Positions 7,322-14,738 of a stretch of DNA of 33,621 nucleotides are shown here, piece after piece. The translations under genes and the position numbers were made by a program. How positions within the stretch are numbered: position 1 is the stretch's first letter; each line of letters begins with the position of its first letter. The stretch is from Lachnospiraceae bacterium (GTDB lineage Bacteria > Bacillota > Clostridia > Lachnospirales > Lachnospiraceae): assembly GCA_015057205.1 (NCBI GenBank), contig SVEW01000003.1, positions 1 to 33,621 of the forward strand. The letters run 5' to 3'. Under the pieces are notes generated by a model. It was given only the letters and a program-made list of their open reading frames with translations. It was not told the DNA's origin and ran no database searches.

Positions 7322-8910
7322 TCAATCCTTGCTAAATTCAACAAGTTCAAGTCCTTCATTTCTGTCAAGGGTCATCTTAATGCTCCACTCATGTGCAAAC
7401 AATAGCAGTGGATTGCCTTTTAAATCCTTAATCTTCTTCATATCTGACGTACCAATCAATTTATCCATATCCAAGGACTTATCTTTAATCCAGCGAATGT
7501 GTTCATATGGCAGATTCTCCATACGAATCTCCACACCATATTCGCTTTCCAGACGATACTTCAACACATCAAACTGAAGCACACCTACAACACCTACGAT
7601 AATTTCTTCCAAACCGGTGTTGAACTCCTGAAAAATCTGAATGGCACCTTCCTGGGCAATCTGGTTAATGCCCTTTACAAACTGCTTCCGCTTCATAGTA
7701 TCCACCTGACGCACACGGGCAAAATGCTCCGGCGCAAAAGTTGGAATACCTTCAAATGCAAACTTGTCCGGTGCTGTTGTCAGGGTATCACCAATGGAAA
7801 AAATACCCGGATCAAAGATACCGATAATATCACCGGCACAAGCCTCTTCTACCATCTTACGCTCAGAAGCCATCATCTGCTGTGGCTGAGAAAGCTTAAC
7901 TTTCTTACCGCCCTGCACATGAAATACATCCATACCGGCTTCAAACTTACCGGAAACAATACGCATAAACGCAATACGGTCACGATGTGCCTTATTCATG
8001 TTGGCCTGAATCTTAAATACAAAGGCAGAAAAATAATCCTCAAACGGAGTAATCTCTCCCTTATCCGATGTTCGGGCAAGTGGCGCATAAGTCATCTTTA
8101 AAAAGTGCTGTAAAAAGGTCTCCACACCAAAATTCGTAAGTGCTGAACCAAAGAACACCGGTGACAATTCACCTTTCGTTACCAGTTCCTGGTCAAATTC
8201 CGCGCCGGCACCATCGAGAAGTTCAATCTCCTCCAACAGATTCGCATAATTCTGTTGTCCGATACGATTCATGGCAGCCTCATCGTCTATGGAAAATTCT
8301 TCTTCGTTACCTTCCTTCGTACCTTTCTGGGTATCGGAAAAGGTCATAATCTTACGTGTATTTCGATCATACACACCCTGGAAATTCTTACCGGAACCGA
8401 TCGGCCAGTTAATCGGGCAGGTTGCAATACCAAGCTCATTCTCTATTTCATCAAGCAACGCGAAGGTATCATTAGCATCACGGTCCATCTTGTTAATAAA
8501 GGTAAAAATCGGAATATGACGCATTACACAACTTTAAAGAGCTTACGTGTCTGCGCCTCAACACCCTTTGAACCGTCAATCACCATTACCGCAGAATCCG
8601 CCGCCATCAAGGTGCGGTAGGTATCCTCCGAGAAGTCCTGATGTCCCGGTGTATCCAAAATGTTAATGCAATATCCATCATAGTTAAACTGCAAAACAGA
8701 GGATGTAACAGAAATTCCTCTCTCTTTTTCAATTGCCATCCAGTCAGAAACAGCGTGTTTCGCGGTGGCCTTTCCTTTTACAGAGCCCGCCTGATTAATG
8801 GCTCCACCATATAGCAAAAATTTCTCCGTTAAGGTCGTCTTACCTGCATCCGGGTGGGAAATAATCGCAAAGGTTCGTCTTTTCTCTATTTCTTTCTTCA
8901 AATCTGCCAC
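7322..8910 (-). pseudogene. prfC: Peptide chain release factor 3, split by a frameshift
   Basis: RF3 is the GTPase that recycles RF1/RF2 after termination. The family is about 530 aa; here two ORFs (8524-8910, 128 aa; 7322-8524, 400 aa) together make the full protein. The first has the P-loop (HPDAGKTT) and DTPGHQD; the second begins at MRHIPIFTFINKMD with the NKMD guanine-specificity motif. They meet at KLFKV, where one missing base (for example GTTTGT read as GTTGT) would restore KVCVMRHIP. Stop and ATG overlap as TAATG. GTG start with GGAGG 7 nt upstream; strong promoter and terminator are intact. Could be a sequence error, a recent mutation, or two coupled polypeptides; the split inside the G domain makes the last unlikely to work. 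Confidence 0.9.
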
Positions 8911-8948
8911 AATGCTTCCTCCATTTATCTAATAACATCAAACAATTA

Positions 8949-8977
8949 ATTATATAAAAGGAATCCGTCATTGTCAA
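8949..8977 (-). promoter_or_regulatory. Consensus sigma-A promoter of prfC
   Basis: TTGACA and TATAAT, both perfect, separated by exactly 17 bp on the minus strand, about 40 bp before the GTG start. It begins only 5 bp after the end of spoIIIAH. Confidence 0.92.
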
Positions 8978-8981
8978 GCCA

Positions 8982-9554
8982 CTACTCCACCCGTAAAGGC
9001 GTCACTACAATATTTTGGGCATCACATTCGTACTTTCGGCATACTACTTCATTGATTTTTGCCAGATCTTTTTCCGAAACCACCGACAAATCCACCACAA
9101 CGTCTACGCTATCACCCCCAATGGAAACAACCACATTTTTAAATCCCTTTGCTTCCAAAAGATTCTCAATGGCAACTTCCGCATCTTGCGCTGTGGCCAG
9201 CTCCACTAACTTCTGCGTAATTTCCTTTTTCTCCTGCGGCAAAATCCCCTGTTTTTCGGACAATTTAGTCAACTCTTCCTTTGCCTTGGCATGCGCCTGT
9301 TCCCGCTTCAAACGTGCGGACGCTGCATAATTTTTCGCCGCCTTTCCGGAGGTCATCACCGCTTCCCCCGCATCTTCATAATCATCCACCGATGTCGGTT
9401 CTACATGCCCTTGCTTTTCCTTCACAGCGCCTTTTCCCATGGCAACCTTCAGGAAATTGTGATCTTTATGCTGAAAACTCACAAATCCGCCTGCTGCAAT
9501 CAAAAGAACCAGCGCTGTTATCATACATTGGTTTTTTAGTCGTTTTCGTTTCAT
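8982..9554 (-). CDS. spoIIIAH: Stage III sporulation protein AH
   Basis: 190 aa. A basic N-terminus and one membrane segment (about 10-27) precede a charged helical stretch and a C-terminal YscJ/FliF-like fold ending IVVTPLRVE. In sporulation SpoIIIAH sits in the mother-cell membrane around the forespore and binds forespore SpoIIQ to form the feeding-tube channel. It is the last gene of spoIIIA, 12 bp after spoIIIAG. The cysteine-bearing C-terminal part (VVCRKYECDAQN) is typical of clostridial versions. No terminator is visible before the prfC promoter. Confidence 0.92.
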   Translation of the reverse strand: MKRKRLKNQCMITALVLLIAAGGFVSFQHKDHNFLKVAMGKGAVKEKQGHVEPTSVDDYEDAGEAVMTSGKAAKNYAASARLKREQAHAKAKEELTKLSEKQGILPQEKKEITQKLVELATAQDAEVAIENLLEAKGFKNVVVSIGGDSVDVVVDLSVVSEKDLAKINEVVCRKYECDAQNIVVTPLRVE

Positions 9555-9566
9555 GAAAGAGCCCCC

Positions 9567-10073
9567 TTACTTTTCTTTTTTGACTATACTAATCTTATGA
9601 CTGGCAATCTGAAATAATGCCTGCACCGCCTCGGAAATTCGCTGTTTCACCACCGGATTGCCTGCACCCTCGCAAACCACCACCACACCTTGTACCCGGG
9701 GAGTCTTACTCGCAACGACAAATGGCTTTCGCTCCTGCCCCTGCTCCTGATATACCGCGCTTTCCTCACTTTCTTTTTCCGATAGTCTGGAATCCTTTCC
9801 CATCACCGATTCTCCGGTATCTTCAACCGTCACCATCACCTTAACCTCCCCAGCGCCCTCTATTTCAGACAAAAGCGCTCTAAGTTTTTCTTCCATCTCT
9901 GCTTCATATTCCGACAACGTTGTCACATCCGTTGCTGCATCCTCCTTTTCCTTCTCAGACGTGTCGGACGTGGGCGCTCCTACAATAAGCAACAAAATGC
10001 CTGCCAAAAACACCAGCAACAGTGTCTCCTTTTTCATGGAAAACAATTTCTTTTTCAGCGACTCGAACTGCAT
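9567..10073 (-). CDS. spoIIIAG: Stage III sporulation protein AG
   Basis: 168 aa with one membrane segment (about 17-33, LLLVFLAGILLLIVGAP) and an extracellular part ending in a ring-building domain (VQGVVVVCEGAGNPVVKQRISEAVQALF) characteristic of SpoIIIAG, which forms the large ring of the mother cell-forespore channel. GGAGG is 5 nt before the ATG. Lies between spoIIIAF (12 bp gap) and spoIIIAH. Confidence 0.93.
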   Translation of the reverse strand: MQFESLKKKLFSMKKETLLLVFLAGILLLIVGAPTSDTSEKEKEDAATDVTTLSEYEAEMEEKLRALLSEIEGAGEVKVMVTVEDTGESVMGKDSRLSEKESEESAVYQEQGQERKPFVVASKTPRVQGVVVVCEGAGNPVVKQRISEAVQALFQIASHKISIVKKEK

Positions 10074-10085
10074 ACCTTCCTCCTG

Positions 10086-10598
10086 TCATTTCTTAACAAT
10101 CAACCGAAACTCCGGCCGAAACAATTGCATCAAGCGTTTTTTACACGCCTTTGCCTGTGCATCTTCCGTCGTTGGTTCTACAGCGATTGCTTTTCCGGGC
10201 ATTGCCAGAAAAAGCGTCATACTTTCCAGACAATCACCATCATAGTTCACTTCATAGTGTCTGATTTCGTAAGGCTCATTCTGAATGCACCTGCGAAAGC
10301 CATCCACCAATAAATCCGCAGCTTCCTGTTTCGGCTCGCTTCCATATTGCCTAATGACCTGCTCAAAACTTTTCTGTTCCGTAAATGCACGCTTCACATC
10401 CTGCATTCGTAACACAGATGGCAACGCTTCCGCTCCCATTAGCCTTGCCACTGGATTAAAAATCACCAGTAAAAACAAAATTCCCACCACAAATTGTATG
10501 TACCGATTCAGATTACTTTCCCCCAGAATCAGACGTACCATACACACCAGCAGAGACAGATAAAAACACTCGCGCACCAGATTTTTCAATACTTCCAT
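10086..10598 (-). CDS. spoIIIAF: Stage III sporulation protein AF
   Basis: 170 aa. Two N-terminal membrane segments (about 8-24 and 34-51, with the FNPVARL turn usual in SpoIIIAF) and a C-terminal soluble domain of the secretion-ring type. Component of the sporulation channel complex in the outer forespore membrane. Preceded by GGAGAG and 9 bp after spoIIIAE. Confidence 0.9.
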   Translation of the reverse strand: MEVLKNLVRECFYLSLLVCMVRLILGESNLNRYIQFVVGILFLLVIFNPVARLMGAEALPSVLRMQDVKRAFTEQKSFEQVIRQYGSEPKQEAADLLVDGFRRCIQNEPYEIRHYEVNYDGDCLESMTLFLAMPGKAIAVEPTTEDAQAKACKKRLMQLFRPEFRLIVKK

Positions 10599-10607
10599 GT
10601 TCTCTCC

Positions 10608-11603
10608 TTACGTTAGCATCGTCAAAATACTAAGACTGACAAACACAAAGGTCACTGCATAAATAAGCACCTTAAACAACAATAAAATACTCTCGTATGC
10701 CCCGGTAAGCATGGTCACCATACTATCCGTTGCAAAGGGACGCAGACAAGCTTCCAAAATGCGAAACGCCAACAAATACCCCAAAATACTCAAAAGTGGT
10801 GGTAAAAAAATCAATCCAACACACAACAACCCCACCGCTCCGATGCTGTTTTTTAACGCATGGGCCACTCCGGTTATCATTCCAAAGCAAGCGGAACTTA
10901 CCGGCCCGATACCGGGTAACAGCATGGCCGCTTTTTTTACGCCATTTTGAATCACCGCTTCACTCCCCGGTGCTACCAGTGCCTGTACCACGTTGAATCC
11001 ACAAATCAAAGACAGCATCCCCTTCATCAAAAATGTAGTTCCATCAAACAATAATCGCCCCAATCGTTTCAGCAAATGCTGTCCGGTACAGGCATTGCTG
11101 AAGTGAAAAGCCAGCAGCAACTTGGTGCAGGGCAGGCAAACGCTTTTTAACAGCATTTGAAAAACGGTTATTTCCCCCATCAGTGCCGCGTAAATCATGG
11201 ACGCCGCTCCCATACCGTCCGCAAATAAAATGCTCATTCCATACACCGGCGTAAGCACCGTCATAAAGCGGCATACTGCCTCTAAACACTCCCCCACCAA
11301 CGAATAACAGTGTAAAAACAACCGCATGCAAATTCCGGCTCCGCAAATGAAAAACATGGTGCCACCATACTGCCCGAAGCCATTTTCTCCAAACGCCAAA
11401 ATCAACTGACTTATGGCACCAAATAATAAACACAACACCGCTAACGTGACGAAGGATTTTCGATCCACCAGAAATCCCTTTGTGAAAAGCTGGCTAATTT
11501 GTTCAAATACAAACCCGGGGCTGTGAATGCCCTGAAGCAGTGTCTCCACGTCGGTATAAATTCCCTCTTTTGCCAGTACCTCATTCATTGCCCGATAATC
11601 CAT
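10608..11603 (-). CDS. spoIIIAE: Stage III sporulation protein AE
   Basis: 331 aa polytopic membrane protein of the SpoIIIA complex with many hydrophobic segments and conserved phrases such as LLPGIGPVSSACFG. The track starts at a GTG overlapping the spoIIIAD stop; I prefer the ATG two codons later because GAGGTG lies 5 nt before it. SpoIIIAE is usually about 380-400 aa with a cleavable signal sequence; this version is shorter at the N-terminus, which is common in Lachnospiraceae-like sequences but I cannot verify here. Confidence 0.9.
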   Translation of the reverse strand: MDYRAMNEVLAKEGIYTDVETLLQGIHSPGFVFEQISQLFTKGFLVDRKSFVTLAVLCLLFGAISQLILAFGENGFGQYGGTMFFICGAGICMRLFLHCYSLVGECLEAVCRFMTVLTPVYGMSILFADGMGAASMIYAALMGEITVFQMLLKSVCLPCTKLLLAFHFSNACTGQHLLKRLGRLLFDGTTFLMKGMLSLICGFNVVQALVAPGSEAVIQNGVKKAAMLLPGIGPVSSACFGMITGVAHALKNSIGAVGLLCVGLIFLPPLLSILGYLLAFRILEACLRPFATDSMVTMLTGAYESILLLFKVLIYAVTFVFVSLSILTMLT

Positions 11604-11605
11604 GG

Positions 11606-11992
11606 TCACCTCATCATCTCTTCCATAATCTCAACCAACTCCGTTAACAGCGGATACCCCGCCGACAAAATACAGAATCGGCCAAATACTTTTACCTGTT
11701 TGGCACATACCGAATTTTCTGCCTGCATACAAATGTCCGCCGTCCCCTCCGTCAATAACGTAATGCCCGCCATTTTTATTAGAATCTCCACATACAAACT
11801 CTCCACATGGGCACGATTGCCCAATTGTATCAGATAGCTAAAAAACAGACGTGTCCTGCTGAGCAATACCATACTAATCATGACGCAAACCATAAGACCA
11901 ATGAGTTTGCCGTACACTTTTTGCTCGTTTAGCATAAGCATGGCTACCAGCGAACCGGTCAATGCCAATGCGCATAGGGATATGCTACTCAT
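11606..11992 (-). CDS. spoIIIAD: Stage III sporulation protein AD
   Basis: 128 aa with several membrane segments, of the family that forms the membrane part of the SpoIIIA channel. GGAGG precedes the ATG (AGGAGGAGAAAATG). Its stop lies 2 bp before the preferred spoIIIAE start, consistent with translational coupling. Confidence 0.9.
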   Translation of the reverse strand: MSSISLCALALTGSLVAMLMLNEQKVYGKLIGLMVCVMISMVLLSRTRLFFSYLIQLGNRAHVESLYVEILIKMAGITLLTEGTADICMQAENSVCAKQVKVFGRFCILSAGYPLLTELVEIMEEMMR

Positions 11993-12001
11993 TTTCTCCT
12001 C

Positions 12002-12196
12002 CTAAAATGTCAACAATCTGGAAAATTCCGTCAAAAGCTTCCTTATGTACGGTAACACCCACCCAATTACGATAAGCAATCCCAAAAGTTGCGTCATAAA
12101 CGCCAGTTCATCCCGGCCACTATGTTTCAGCACCTGTGCCAACAGCGAAATCACAATCCCTACTGCCGCAATTTTCAGCAAAATGTTTCCTTCCAT
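12002..12196 (-). CDS. spoIIIAC: Stage III sporulation protein AC
   Basis: 64 aa with two membrane segments (about 6-22 and 35-50), the expected length for SpoIIIAC. It includes the conserved-looking stretch LLAQVLKHSGRDE. Strong GGAGG upstream; 9 bp after spoIIIAB. Confidence 0.93.
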   Translation of the reverse strand: MEGNILLKIAAVGIVISLLAQVLKHSGRDELAFMTQLLGLLIVIGWVLPYIRKLLTEFSRLLTF

Positions 12197-12205
12197 AGCT
12201 CCTCC

Positions 12206-12733
12206 TTACCAAAGCACCAGCATCGTCATGGTTCCAATTAACCCGGCACATGCCGCTTTTACCCTAGCCTTCGCCCCGTAACACCTTCCGTACTGCCCCA
12301 TTTCTTCTTCCAAAACCGATACACATTCCCGAAGGTAATGATCGATGGTTTCCCCGTCTGCCTTCGTCACCACCTTTCCCAATCGAGTAAGTAGCAAAGT
12401 CAGGCTTTCTGACATTCCCACAATCCGCTGAAGTTGCCCCATATAATTGGTCCACGCCTCTTCCGGCTGGCCCTTTCCTTCTTTCATGCATGCCAGAAAT
12501 TCACCTGTCGCCCCTTTTACCCTCGATTCCGGCGCCAAAAGGGAAAGGCTGCTCTCCATCACCTGCCACAAAAGCATTCTTCCGGTGCGCATATTGCGTA
12601 ACAATTCCACCAAAATCGTCTGCAAATCCCGATATTCCGCGTATCGTCGCCCCATGTCCTGGCGCATTTTCAGGCACCACACTACCGTTGCCAGCACAAT
12701 CAGTACGCACCCACTACCTTTCCCATACATCAT
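12206..12733 (-). CDS. spoIIIAB: Stage III sporulation protein AB
   Basis: 175 aa from MMYGKGSGCVL, the usual length; the track's 227-aa start would lie deep in spoIIIAA. AGGGGGAT precedes this ATG, and the gene overlaps spoIIIAA by 20 bp, suggesting coupling. An N-terminal and a C-terminal membrane segment flank a helical body related to the type II secretion F-protein fold. Likely partner of the SpoIIIAA ATPase. Confidence 0.9.
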   Translation of the reverse strand: MMYGKGSGCVLIVLATVVWCLKMRQDMGRRYAEYRDLQTILVELLRNMRTGRMLLWQVMESSLSLLAPESRVKGATGEFLACMKEGKGQPEEAWTNYMGQLQRIVGMSESLTLLLTRLGKVVTKADGETIDHYLRECVSVLEEEMGQYGRCYGAKARVKAACAGLIGTMTMLVLW

Positions 12734-13556
12734 AATGAAATCCCCCTGCGTCCTGATGCAAAAGCACCACCGCAAAACTTTCCGGAATGCCTTTTTTATA
12801 CGCTTCCTGCACCGAATTTCCATGCATGGTGCACAAAATCTTACAGCCACTTCGCATGGCATATTCCATAGCTGCAAATTCCTGTGCACTTCCTATTTCA
12901 TCCACCGCCACATACTGCGGTCCCATACTGCGGATGCACATCTCCATTCCTTTGGCCTTACTACACCCACTCAACACACTGGTTCTACTGCCTACCGAAA
13001 GTTGCGTAACTCCCTGATAGACCGCTGCCACTTCACCACGTTCATCAATCAGACTAACGTAGTGCCCCTGCTCTGATAATAGCCGAACAAGATCCCGCAA
13101 CATGGTGGTTTTTCCTCCGCCGGGCGGTGACACCAAAGCGATTCCGCTTCCTTCTCCTTTTGACCCAAGGGCATACCAAAGATTTTTCGCACATCCCTTC
13201 ACCTCATGTGCAATGCGCAAAGTAGCATAACCAAGTCTTCGAAATTTTATTTTTCCATCCTCCATTCTTCCTTCCCCGCATACTCCCAGGCGATGTCCGC
13301 CTTGTAGCGTCAAAAATCCCTGCTCCAATTGTTCCTCGTATGCAAAAAGGCAATAGTCGGTGGCTCTCTCTATCACCCGGTCAAATGCCTGCCTCGTAAG
13401 CGGGTATGGTTCTACCACGTACTCCTTTTCCGCTACCCTCAAGTACACCGGTTGTCCGATTCCCATTCGTATCTCCTGCAAACCTTCCATCCCTTCGTCT
13501 AGTTGCAGGCAAGCCTCCCTTACCTTATCCGGCAAAATTGCCAGCACTTCCTCCAT
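12714..13556 (-). CDS. spoIIIAA: Stage III sporulation protein AA, ATPase
   Basis: 280 aa. Walker A is SPPGGGKTT (about 143-151) and the Walker B-like site is YVAVDEIGS, as in the secretion-type ATPase SpoIIIAA that energises the mother cell-forespore channel. AAGGAGGTG lies 5 nt before the ATG. First gene of a complete spoIIIAA-AH operon in canonical order, preceded by a sigma-E-like promoter. Confidence 0.95.
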   Translation of the reverse strand: MEEVLAILPDKVREACLQLDEGMEGLQEIRMGIGQPVYLRVAEKEYVVEPYPLTRQAFDRVIERATDYCLFAYEEQLEQGFLTLQGGHRLGVCGEGRMEDGKIKFRRLGYATLRIAHEVKGCAKNLWYALGSKGEGSGIALVSPPGGGKTTMLRDLVRLLSEQGHYVSLIDERGEVAAVYQGVTQLSVGSRTSVLSGCSKAKGMEMCIRSMGPQYVAVDEIGSAQEFAAMEYAMRSGCKILCTMHGNSVQEAYKKGIPESFAVVLLHQDAGGFHYDVWER

Positions 13557-13585
13557 GCCACACCTCCTTGTCCACTTCTGTTTTC

Positions 13586-13614
13586 ACTATATGCCAGCGT
13601 TCATTTTCTTATGA
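13586..13614 (-). promoter_or_regulatory. Sigma-E-like promoter of the spoIIIA operon
   Basis: On the minus strand TCATAAG, 14 bp, CATATAGT lies 30 bp before spoIIIAA. This follows the mother-cell sigma-E pattern (ATA-containing -35, CATANNNT -10). The spoIVA promoter in this window has the same geometry. spoIIIA is sigma-E-driven in Bacillus. Confidence 0.65.
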
Positions 13615-13662
13615 CAATACAAAAAGTGCACTCTCTTATCCGCCCATTAATCCGGACAGCGC

Positions 13663-13698
13663 AAAAAATCCCTACGAAAGATTCTCTCTCGTAGGGAT
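13663..13698 (-). terminator. Rho-independent terminator upstream of spoIIIA
   Basis: ATCCCTACGA and TCGTAGGGAT form a perfect 10-bp stem with an 11-nt loop; on the minus strand six T residues overlap and follow its base. It must end a minus-strand transcript arising to the right, but no intact gene ends there, which points to a non-coding transcript. Confidence 0.88.
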
Positions 13699-13860
13699 AT
13701 AGATTTCCACCCTGGGGAGTCATTACACCGGCTCTCCTATCGATTTATCACCTTCATCACTTTTGTGTATTTTCCTCTCTTATTGGGAAACATATAGAAT
13801 TCTGATATCTGTTGTTTTCAACTACCTACTTTATCTCACACCAATCCCACGATAGCCAAC
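13698..13860 (-). ncRNA. Candidate structured non-coding RNA of about 200 nt
   Basis: Between the repeat array and the terminator there is no ORF of note, yet the sequence is rich in potential pairings on the minus strand: GTTG-AAAA-CAAC, arms CTATCG (13850-13855) with CGATAG (13737-13742) enclosing about 110 nt, and ATTGG with CCAAT. With the terminator the transcript would be about 195 nt, free-standing or a leader. I found no convincing promoter and do not recognise an Rfam family; a segment AGGGTGG recalls a T-box but the rest does not fit. Confidence 0.42.
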
Positions 13861-13875
13861 AAATTTTTCACTAAT

Positions 13876-14239
13876 GGGCATAGCCTTCTCTTTTCGTGAC
13901 GTCTATGCCCACCAACTCTCTTATTATGGGCATTGCACTCCCTTTTCATAACATCTATGCCCACCAACTCTCTTATTATGGGCATAGCCTTCCCTTTTCA
14001 TAACAGCTATGCCCACCTGCTCTCTTATTATGGGCATTGCACTCCCTTTTCATAACGTCTATGCCCATCAACTCTCTTATTATGGGCATTGCACTCCCTT
14101 TTCATAACGTCTATGCCCACCAACTCTCTTATTATGGGCATATCCTTCTCTTTTCATAACGTCTATGCCCACCAACTCTCTTATTATGGGCATATCCTTC
14201 TCTTTTCATAACGTCTATGCCCATCAACCCCCTTATTAT
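13876..14239. repeat. Tandem array: seven 52-bp units, each with an inner hairpin
   Basis: Units start at 13876, 13928, 13980, 14032, 14084, 14136 and 14188, exactly 52 bp apart, with an eighth broken off after GGGC at 14240. A unit runs GGGCAT..G...CTTTTCATAAC..CTATGCCCA..AACTCTCTTATTAT. Arms GGGCATAG and CTATGCCC can pair; pairing is 9 bp in unit 3, 8 in unit 1, 7 in units 6-7 and interrupted after 6 in units 2, 4 and 5. The two halves of the unit are otherwise conserved. 52 is not a multiple of three, so a coding role is excluded. There are no unique spacers, so this is not CRISPR. The right edge joins an ABC-ATPase scrap. Confidence 0.95.
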
Positions 14240-14317
14240 GGGCTTTATCAACAAATTCTTGATTAAAGTGCTTTTACCGGCACCATTTTCCCTGCTAATC
14301 CGAAGTTCCTTCGCCAT
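14240..14317 (-). pseudogene. Remnant of an ABC-type ATPase (Walker A region only)
   Basis: Minus-strand reading gives MAKELRISRENGAGKSTLIKNLLIKPII before the reading frame runs into the repeat array. ENGAGKSTLIKNLL is a typical ABC Walker A. A TGA precedes the ATG and nothing like the rest of the ATPase follows, so only a fragment survives; residues normally between the N-terminal strand and the P-loop seem deleted. No good ribosome binding site. The array seems to have replaced, or been inserted at, the rest of the gene. Confidence 0.45.
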
Positions 14318-14388
14318 TCAACGCACAGACGGTAGCGCTTCGTCCTCCTGCATAACAGGGGGTTTATTAAAAACCTTGCTACACAACC

Positions 14389-14422
14389 AAAAAGAAGCAG
14401 GATGATTACTCACCCTGCTTCT
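14389..14422 (-). terminator. Rho-independent terminator of rpsU
   Basis: Minus strand AGAAGCAGG / CCTGCTTCT, 9 bp, loop 12 nt, followed by TTTTT, 8 bp after the rpsU stop. Confidence 0.88.
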
Positions 14423-14429
14423 GTGTTAC

Positions 14430-14606
14430 TTAGTTATATTTACGTTTTCTTGCTGCTTCAGATTTCTTCTTGCGTCTTACGCTTGGCTTTTCATAATGCT
14501 CTCTCTTGCGGATTTCCTGCTGGATACCTGCCTTTGCGCAATTTCTCTTGAATCTGCGTAAAGCGCTATCTAAAGTCTCGTTCTCTTTTACGATTACATT
14601 TGACAT
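14430..14606 (-). CDS. rpsU: 30S ribosomal protein S21
   Basis: 58 aa from [27 protein letters not shown], the standard S21 start; the longer track ORF adds 15 codons lacking homology. AGGTG lies 7 nt before the ATG. The C-terminus is very basic ([15 protein letters not shown]). S21 binds the 30S platform and aids mRNA binding. It has its own promoter and terminator downstream of alaS. Confidence 0.97.
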   Translation of the reverse strand: MSNVIVKENETLDSALRRFKRNCAKAGIQQEIRKREHYEKPSVRRKKKSEAARKRKYN

Positions 14607-14682
14607 AGTCTCACACCTAACCTCCCTCCAGTTGCGTAATTGTGCATTCAACTGTTTGGGTATTCTTTTTGCACCTAATCAT

Positions 14683-14710
14683 TTTATACCCAAAGAGCGG
14701 GGTTCGTCAA
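14683..14710 (-). promoter_or_regulatory. Sigma-A promoter of rpsU
   Basis: TTGACG, 16 bp, TATAAA on the minus strand, in the alaS-rpsU gap. A leader of about 70 nt follows. Confidence 0.75.
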
Positions 14711-14738
14711 GTAGTTTTTTATTTTTTTCGCAGTTTTT

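Noticed and set aside
7499-8101. 200-aa plus-strand ORF
   Set aside because: Antisense shadow of prfC, which is clearly recognisable on the other strand.
8521-8540. Programmed ribosomal frameshift in prfC
   Set aside because: No classical slippery heptamer is in register at the junction and no stimulatory structure is obvious; programmed shifting is known for prfB, not prfC.
12447-13076. 209-aa plus-strand ORF
   Set aside because: Antisense to spoIIIAB and spoIIIAA, without any recognisable domain.
13698-13760. T-box riboswitch
   Set aside because: The segment AGGGTGG on the minus strand recalls the T-box core, but ACCGCG is missing, no convincing stem I with specifier loop is seen, and no aminoacyl-tRNA or amino acid gene follows.
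13876-14239. CRISPR array
   Set aside because: Repeat period is constant but there are no unique spacers between conserved repeats; the whole 52 bp is repeated, and no cas genes are present.
14132-14317. 61-aa ORF as an intact gene
   Set aside because: Its second half is a translation of the repeat array, there is no ribosome binding site, and only a Walker A fragment is recognisable.
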